Assembly: GCA_032717465.1 (NCBI GenBank)
Contig: CM064657.1
Location: 26,819,966-26,883,965 of the forward strand
Length of the DNA: 64,000 bases
DNA from: Coenobita brevimanus
Lineage: Eukaryota; Arthropoda; Malacostraca; Decapoda; Coenobitidae
Direction of reading: 5' to 3'
The notes below the pieces were generated by a model, which saw only the letters and a program-made list of their open reading frames with translations, was not told the origin of the DNA and ran no database searches. This document shows positions 58,251 through 64,000 of this stretch, piece by piece. Both the position numbers and the translations under genes were made by a program. How positions within the stretch are numbered: position 1 is the stretch's first letter; every line of letters begins with the position of its first letter.

Positions 58251-58400
58251 CCTTCCATCCAATATACTACCACCATGCCGGAACTCTCAGGTGAGAGCCA
58301 GGCAGCATACCACTACACCACGACCAGGTAAAAGTTATCGCACATTGTCACAATCTTGTAACCAATGTCCCTCCGTCCCCACTGTGGGCATGAAGAGGAT
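58250..58400 (-). mobile_element. tRNA-derived SINE, degenerate copy 1
   Basis: CCAATATACTACCACCATGC CGGAACTCTCAGGTGAGAGC CAGGCAGCATACCACTACAC is the reverse complement of the SINE head but lacks about 13 bp around the B box. The following GTAAAAGTTATCGCACATTG TCACAATCTTGTAACCAATG is a direct repeat of 58590-58630. Confidence 0.75.
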
Positions 58401-58482
58401 GAGATAACCCCCTGGCACTCAGGCAAGTAGATGCCTTTAATCTATCCCAAGCACTTACGGCAAGTCAGAATGAAGTGAGAAA

Positions 58483-58576
58483 CCTGTACTTTACACAGGA
58501 AAGATCATCCAATATATTACCACTATGCCGGGAATCGAATCCGGGACTCTCAGGTGAGAGCCAGGCAGCATACCAC
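58483..58576 (-). mobile_element. tRNA-derived SINE, copy 2 (left arm of palindrome)
   Basis: The minus strand reads GTGGTATGCTGCCTGGCTCT CACCTGAGAGTCCCGGATTC GATTCCCGGCATAGTGG and ends with a GTGTAAAGTACAGG tail. The B-box region has one change (GGATTCGATTCC). It is an inverted copy of 58670-58763 with a handful of mismatches over 94 bp. Confidence 0.85.
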
Positions 58577-58662
58577 AACACCACGACCAGGCAAAAGCTA
58601 TCTCACATTGTCACAATCTTGTAACCAATGTCCCTCCGCCCCCACTGTGGACATGAAGAGGA

Positions 58663-58763
58663 TGGTGTAGTGGTATGCTGCCTGGCTCTCACCTAAGAGT
58701 CCTGGGTTCGATTCCCGGCATAGTGGTAATATACTGGATGATTTTTCCTGTGTAAAGTACAGG
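58663..58763 (+). mobile_element. tRNA-derived SINE, copy 3 with intact pol III boxes (right arm of palindrome)
   Basis: TGGTGTAGTGG at 58663-58673 fits the A-box consensus TRGYNNARNNG exactly. GGTTCGATTCC at 58705-58715 fits the B box exactly, with tRNA-like spacing. The T-arm pairs (CTGGG/CCCGG), but the seven bases before the A box do not pair with the 3' CATAGTG, so it is not a functional tRNA gene. Confidence 0.85.
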
Positions 58764-60370
58764 TTTTTCTCTTCCCCCTGCCTTGTCCTGGCCCCCACCG
58801 TATCCGTTTCCCCTCGCCTTTCGAGTACTTTACTTCTCTCAGTAACCATGACTTCTCATTATACAAGCGTTCCTCGTCTTGCCCTGCCACTCTATCTACC
58901 TATTGCCCTCATTTCAACAGTTTCTTGCCTCGACCCGCTGTTCTGTCTTCCTCTTCATTCTAGCACACACACTTCTCTTCGACGTGCCCTGTCTATCTGC
59001 CTTATCCTGGCCCCACCACTCTTGCTTCTTCTCGCCTTGCTTTGCCCTTTTCTCTCTCCTTTTATCTTACTATGGACCCCACCACCCTTGCCCACCCTCT
59101 CTGTCGTACCCAGTCCCGTGTCTATCTCTTTCCTTGTTCTGTCCTACCCTGACCCTTACCCGCATCTTGTTTAGCCCTGCGTCTCTCGGTCTTACCCTAG
59201 CCTCTACCTCTCTACCTTGCCCTGGTTCACTTTGGCTCCATCAGTTTCTGCTTTACCTGCCTAATTCTGCCTCGCCCTGTTTCCCTTCCCCTCGTCTGCC
59301 TCCCCGAGTGTATCCGTCGCTCTCCAGGTGTCACTGATAATCTTGCTGGGCTGATAATTATATTCCCGGGTTACTTATCACTGTCCGGTATCGTTGGGCT
59401 CGCCTGCGTTCCCGTGCAGCCGAGGGGAACTAATGAGAGGCTGGTGCGGGGCCGGGGTTGCTGCACACACAATTCCCTTTCAATCTCACAAAGTTACCTC
59501 TCTCAACTAACTTAATTTTAATCTCATTTAACCTTGTCTATTAGCTTTAGCTATATCATGATCTCAACTAAATTTCATCTTATTTAACTCAACCTACTGT
59601 GTTAATTAATCATTATCACTATATTTCACAAGTACCTTCACGCTCATTTAGATTAGAGTACTAAATTCATCATTATCATCTCATAGTTAACTTTACTCAA
59701 AAAGTCTTTTAATTTTATCATCAGCTTAGTTATCAATGTCATCTTCACTCTGATCCTAATTTTCACTGCTGCATGGGTCAAGTAAGCTCCTATATACTGT
59801 AAGTAGGAAACGGACAGCAGTACAAGCAAGTGTTCCAGTGGACTGGGTTGCGCATCCCTTCACGTATCACTGGTTATTTTAGACAACTGTTATCTGGCTC
59901 CCACACAGCAACAAACCTTAAGCTAAAAGTAGAATGGCGGTTGGCGCAAGGTTTGGCTAGATTTAACGGTGTGAAGACGTTACGTAAACGGTGAATATAT
60001 ATGAAAGTTTTTGCTGACTTGGGGCAAACCTGACGCTAACAGTCTGATAGTGGTTGGACCATGGTTTGGTTAAATTTAACGATGTACAGACGTTACGAAA
60101 ACGATAAATTTACACCAGAGTTTCGTGGACTTGGACAAAAATTAGGATACAATTGAAATACCTTTTAATGGGAAACTTAGCTAATATATGGGTAAATATA
60201 TGCATGCTTTCTAAAACATGATTCATAATATTCTGTTTCCGCTGCTCCCGACAGTCAGTTTTTTAAATAAGAGAATCAGTCAACCCCTAGGTTACAGAGC
60301 TAACTTAAAGCTCACTCTAGACACATTGCAAGTATTTCTTTTATTTGGTGACTGACAAAGGAAATAACTG

Positions 60371-61195
60371 ACGATTCGAAGACTGGTAATAAAGCAGATA
60401 CCCGTGAACAAAGAATACTGGTTCAAAGGTACCTTGATAAATTGCTTAACTGGGTGGAAAAATGGCAAATGGATTTTAATACTGATAAATGCAAAGTTCT
60501 AAATACTGGGAGTAAATATGAAAAATTTAGTTATATATTGAACCATTCACAACTCATGAATGTAAACCATGAAAAGGATCTTGTAACAGATGATCTGAGG
60601 CCAAGTAAACAGTGCACAGAAACAATAAGGAAAGCTAACAAACCAGCTGGATTTATGGGTAGATCATTTCAATTCACATCTGAAAATACAATTCTTACCC
60701 CTTACAATTCCTTAGTGCGTCCACAATTTCAGTGCTGTGTGCATTTCTGGTCACCGTATTACATGAAAGATATAGAGAAATTAGAGAGAGTGCAGAGACG
60801 AGAAACAAAAATGATACCCAGACTGAGGAACAAATCATACGAGGAGTGATTAAATGAGCTAAAGTTATTTAACCTATCAAAGCGCAGACCACGAGGGGAT
60901 CCGATTCAGATATTCAAGATTATTAAAGGAATCGATAATATGGATGCTGACATGTACTTTACTATTGATCGTTCGAACTATACTAGAGGTAATGGGTATA
61001 AGATTATTGGAAAGCATTTCCAGTCTAAGGAAGCCATGCATTTTTATGCATTTTTTCTTTAACAGGGCTGTTAACATTTGGAACAAAGTGTCCAGGGATG
61101 TCGTTGACTGCAGTACAATGGTGACATGCAAAAATCGCTTGGACAAGTATCTTGCTTCAAATCTCCAGCTGAACACCTTCACGACTGAAAAATAA
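60371..61195 (+). mobile_element. Decayed non-LTR retrotransposon 3' end (post-catalytic RT to C-terminus)
   Basis: The plus-strand frame begins DDSKTGNKAD, apparently the second half of the xADD catalytic motif, then LLNWVEKWQMDFNTDKCKVL, NSLVRPQFQCCVHFWSPYY, DIEKLERVQRRETKMIPRL and KSYEE. A TGA at 60847 replaces the expected sense codon, and the frame continues as LNELKLFNLSKRRPRGD, ADMYFTIDRSN and GYKIIGKHFQSKEA. A frameshift near 61040 leads to FFFNRAVNIWNKV..VVDC and a final stop at 61193-61195, followed by a T-run. The motif order (KxLNxxKC, YNSLVRPxxxYCxxxW, LERVQRRxTKxI) is that of jockey/CR1-like LINE pol genes (family knowledge). Truncated and inactive. Confidence 0.92.
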
Positions 61196-61568
61196 TGTTT
61201 TTTTTTTTTTTTTAAATTTCAGATCGTGACGAAACTATAGCAGGGAAATACTATGTAACTAACGATACCTGTAGCTTATTGACACTTGTAGTGTTATAAA
61301 TACAGTAGGACAGAATATGGTTTGCCACTTTTTAGTCTTTCCTGTGAAATTTCCACGTCAGCTTTTCCATGCTGCATGGTGGTCCGTCTCACTTTTTTCC
61401 AGCCAGCTTCGACTGGAGGGTTTGGTGGGTGGGGGGGAGCCTTCTTGCTTTACTATCCTTACCTTCAATTTGTACAATTAGATATCACAGTGATAGTTAT
61501 CTCTGTAACACGCAGCCTCGAAAGGACCATTAAGGCTGTTGCTGTTTGCTTTCCTATGTACTCCTCTG

Positions 61569-61663
61569 TACTGTTGAAGGACTTACAGACTCTCACTTCG
61601 TGACGCCTGTTATCTTCGCACGCCATCGAAACGATGTGAAAGTCTGTAAGTCCTTCAACAGTA
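61569..61663. repeat. Perfect 22-bp inverted repeat with ~51-nt loop
   Basis: 61569-61590 (TACTGTTGAAGG...) is the exact reverse complement of 61642-61663 (...CCTTCAACAGTA). Pairing extends about six more bases inward with one mismatch (TCTCAC against GTGAAA). Either strand would fold into a stable hairpin. Confidence 0.85.
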
Positions 61664-62229
61664 TGGTCCAGATACTACTTCACGTGACAAGTAGTAACCC
61701 AAGAGAGAGAGACATAACCTATGCACTTGGGCTTCCGTCTCCGAATACAGGTAAAATTTACAGTAAAGAATTCAGATAATCAGATAAGCATAAATGATCT
61801 TAAGCTATTCTATGTGACTGCTTTCATAAGAAATCCTAATTTTTCTCTGCCTACTCCTTCAGTTAATTCAACTGAACCAGTGCTGCAACTGAAACCAAGG
61901 CTAGTGAACAATGCTTTTAAACTTGAAATGCAATATAATCGAAGTTGCTGAAGCAATAATGACAGCATGGTAAAGACTTTTTTGGCACAGAACCCAAGGA
62001 ACCGTTTTCTGCGGGCATAATATATCACTACCGTAAAGGTTTATTTTTCTGTCATAATTCAGTACGCCATGTGGATGTGGCGAAAAAACAGACAGATACA
62101 CAGACAGCCATAGTTATTTTTTTGGGGGAAACCATTAAAAAATATGTTCCATTTCAAATTTCTAGCAATTCTATCTAAGCACACGCGCACACACCAAGCA
62201 CCAGACACCCGCATATCTACACGCTTATG

Positions 62230-62239
62230 CACACACACA

Positions 62240-62296
<57 letters not shown>
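62230..62296. repeat. (AC)n microsatellite
   Basis: About 65 bp of AC with one AAAC interruption near the start. Confidence 0.96.
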
Positions 62297-62302
<6 letters not shown>

Positions 62303-63837
62303 CATATCAGGGCAAATTACACTATGCCTTTCGACTCTGATGGATCATTATACAGTACAAGGTACCGGTATCTGTAATCTCAATTAATACACAGACCTTC
62401 AGTGTAGGAGAATCTTGATTCGTTTGTTTTCAGCTCATAAACCCAGTACCAAGTGTTAATAACTGAGCTGCCTGACCACTGGGTTCCACTCCAGCCATCA
62501 TCTCCCTTCCTGCCATCTCCTACCCCATTACCTTTACACACACACTTGTACTCTTTTACCAGCTTCTCCTCGTGTGGCTGTTGTCCAATCACTAGCTGAG
62601 TAGGGTGATGGTGGGGAGTGTAGGTGAGTCGAAAATAAAAGTGCTAGAGCTGAGTGGGTGAAAGGACGGGGATGGAGGGGGGTCTTGGTGGTGGGGTGGG
62701 GATGGGGGTGGCGTCGTTACCAATGCTTCCGCTCGGGACCGTCCGGGTGCTTGCCAACTGTGAAATTAAACTCCAGTCTTAAAGCCTCACGCCCTCTCTC
62801 GCTAACGCCGCCCCACCCCAACCAACAAACTTTACTCCGACCCGTCCCAATAAGTCGGCCCCACTTAATCCCTTTTAAGTCAACCTACACTGCCACTTCT
62901 CTTCTACTCTGACGCATCCAATCTCGCCTAATTTATAATCGTTTACGTCTTTTTTCTTCTATCATTTCTACCGCAAGTCGATTTATCTCGACTCATGGAA
63001 GATTCCTCACAGTGAAGAGTTTGTCAGTCTTATTGCTGCTAAGCCCTACTCTTCCTCGATTTGTTTTGGTTCCGACCTTCCCTTCCCCTTTGTTGTTTTT
63101 CACTTCTACCTTGCTCTGCCGCTTTTGCCCATCTGCCTCTTCGATCCCTCCTCTCCCCCTCTACCCCACGCACCCAATCACCCACAAAATCTAGAGTGGT
63201 ATTCTGACCGTGGAAAGATCGCGTGGAAATGCAACAATGCAACGATAAACATTATGATTTACATCATGGCATCAATTACACGATGCAGACGAGAAGTGGA
63301 CACAACACCAATTCCACCTTTACCTTCACCACTCCAACCCAGCAAAGAACTTCATAAAGGCAACTTAAAACCAACATCATCTTAATTTTGTTGCCGGACG
63401 CTGCCCTACTGTCAGGAGAGAAGTTTTTGTGAGGAGAAGGGAAAACCAAGCCAAGATGACTGTGGCTCAACTCTGGTAATGGAGAAGACAAGTTCCCGCC
63501 AGATGAGTTGCGGGTCTGGGTGGTGAGTTTCGGTTCCGGCCCCAGCACGACCAACAACAAAGGATAGACCACGAGGCTTTTTTAAAGTTTGTGGTGCCCA
63601 GGCCTTTATATCCTCCTCTGGGGGGGGGGGGGCTTTCTTCATACTCAGAAAAAAAAAGTGGTTTGGATGGAGGCAAGGTTGGAATATCGTAAAAACTAAC
63701 AGCCAGCCACACTAGAAAAAAATAATAATAAAATAAAAACACCCACACATCATACGGTATTTCAATCACCGTGTAGCTGCACCATAATTACAGTTTACAA
63801 CACATTCTCACAATAATTTTTCTTGTAGTCTGTGCAG

Positions 63838-63930
63838 TGATTAACCACTTCAACCTGATGATGTATTTAATGTTCTTGCCACAATCATTCGATAATATTC
63901 AACTTGGGATGATTTTTCGAACTATAGAGT
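63838..63930. repeat. Foldback-family half copy
   Basis: TTAACCACTTCAACCTGATG ATGTATTTAATGTTCTTGCC ACAATCATTCGATAATATTC AACTT has the left-end order of the family (AACC-CTTCA, GATGA-GTATT, TTCTTGCCAC, CGAT, ATTCA). Confidence 0.55.
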
Positions 63931-64000
63931 CCGATACATTCGTCATTACCCTTAAGAGTTCTAAGCTAGAAAAAAAAATGAATAATAAAATAAATATACC

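Noticed and set aside
58656..58730. Functional tRNA gene
   Set aside because: A and B boxes fit, but the acceptor stem cannot pair and the unit recurs as SINE copies nearby.

Overview
The window is animal nuclear DNA. It is rich in introns, microsatellites and decayed retrotransposons, and best fits an arthropod, most likely a decapod crustacean and possibly a crab. That assignment is an inference. It rests on the teneurin exons resembling arthropod teneurins, the very high density of long (AC)n, (AG)n and (AT)n tracts, and the style of the LINE fragments. No bacterial operons, CRISPR arrays or convincing tRNA/rRNA genes were seen.

The only gene I can support is a minus-strand teneurin (Ten-m/odz-type, a cell-surface adhesion receptor), represented by three internal exons with good splice sites and compatible phases. 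Exon A (39658-36020) is an unusually large single exon encoding about 1,212 residues of low-complexity, acidic, S/T/P/N-rich extracellular stalk. Exon B (23642-23356) encodes the conserved region before the EGF repeats (PPDGTTF, YWNMQFYQSE, SIGVYGRRNALPTHTSYDF). Exon C (14804-14585) encodes the end of that region (HWFLSLYNDDGDPQEV) and the first EGF-like repeat. Joined in phase they form one continuous coding segment. The cytoplasmic and transmembrane exons should lie beyond 64000, and EGF2 onward below position 1, so nearly the whole window is intron of one gene.

Layout: 1-14584 is intron after exon C, with microsatellites, a minisatellite and purine/pyrimidine blocks bracketed by a long inverted repeat. 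14805-23355 is intron with many foldback-type repeats and a LINE tail. 23643-36019 is intron with a short interspersed element, a purine-rich satellite block and a decayed LINE. 39659-64000 is the upstream intron, dominated by strand-asymmetric purine/pyrimidine satellites, dinucleotide arrays, tRNA-derived SINEs in a head-to-head palindrome, and a second decayed LINE.

The most interesting signals are four. First, the giant stalk exon is symmetric (phase 1-1, 3,639 nt) and so could be skipped without a frame change; it contains a furin-like site and a dense acidic/tyrosine cluster. Second, a foldback (palindromic) repeat family, core CTGAATAAAATCGTCTGG, occurs in roughly twenty full or half copies. 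Third, a second short interspersed family ends in GAGAATACGGCCC, and one copy has expanded into five nearly identical 43-bp tandem units. Fourth, there are several large inverted repeats.
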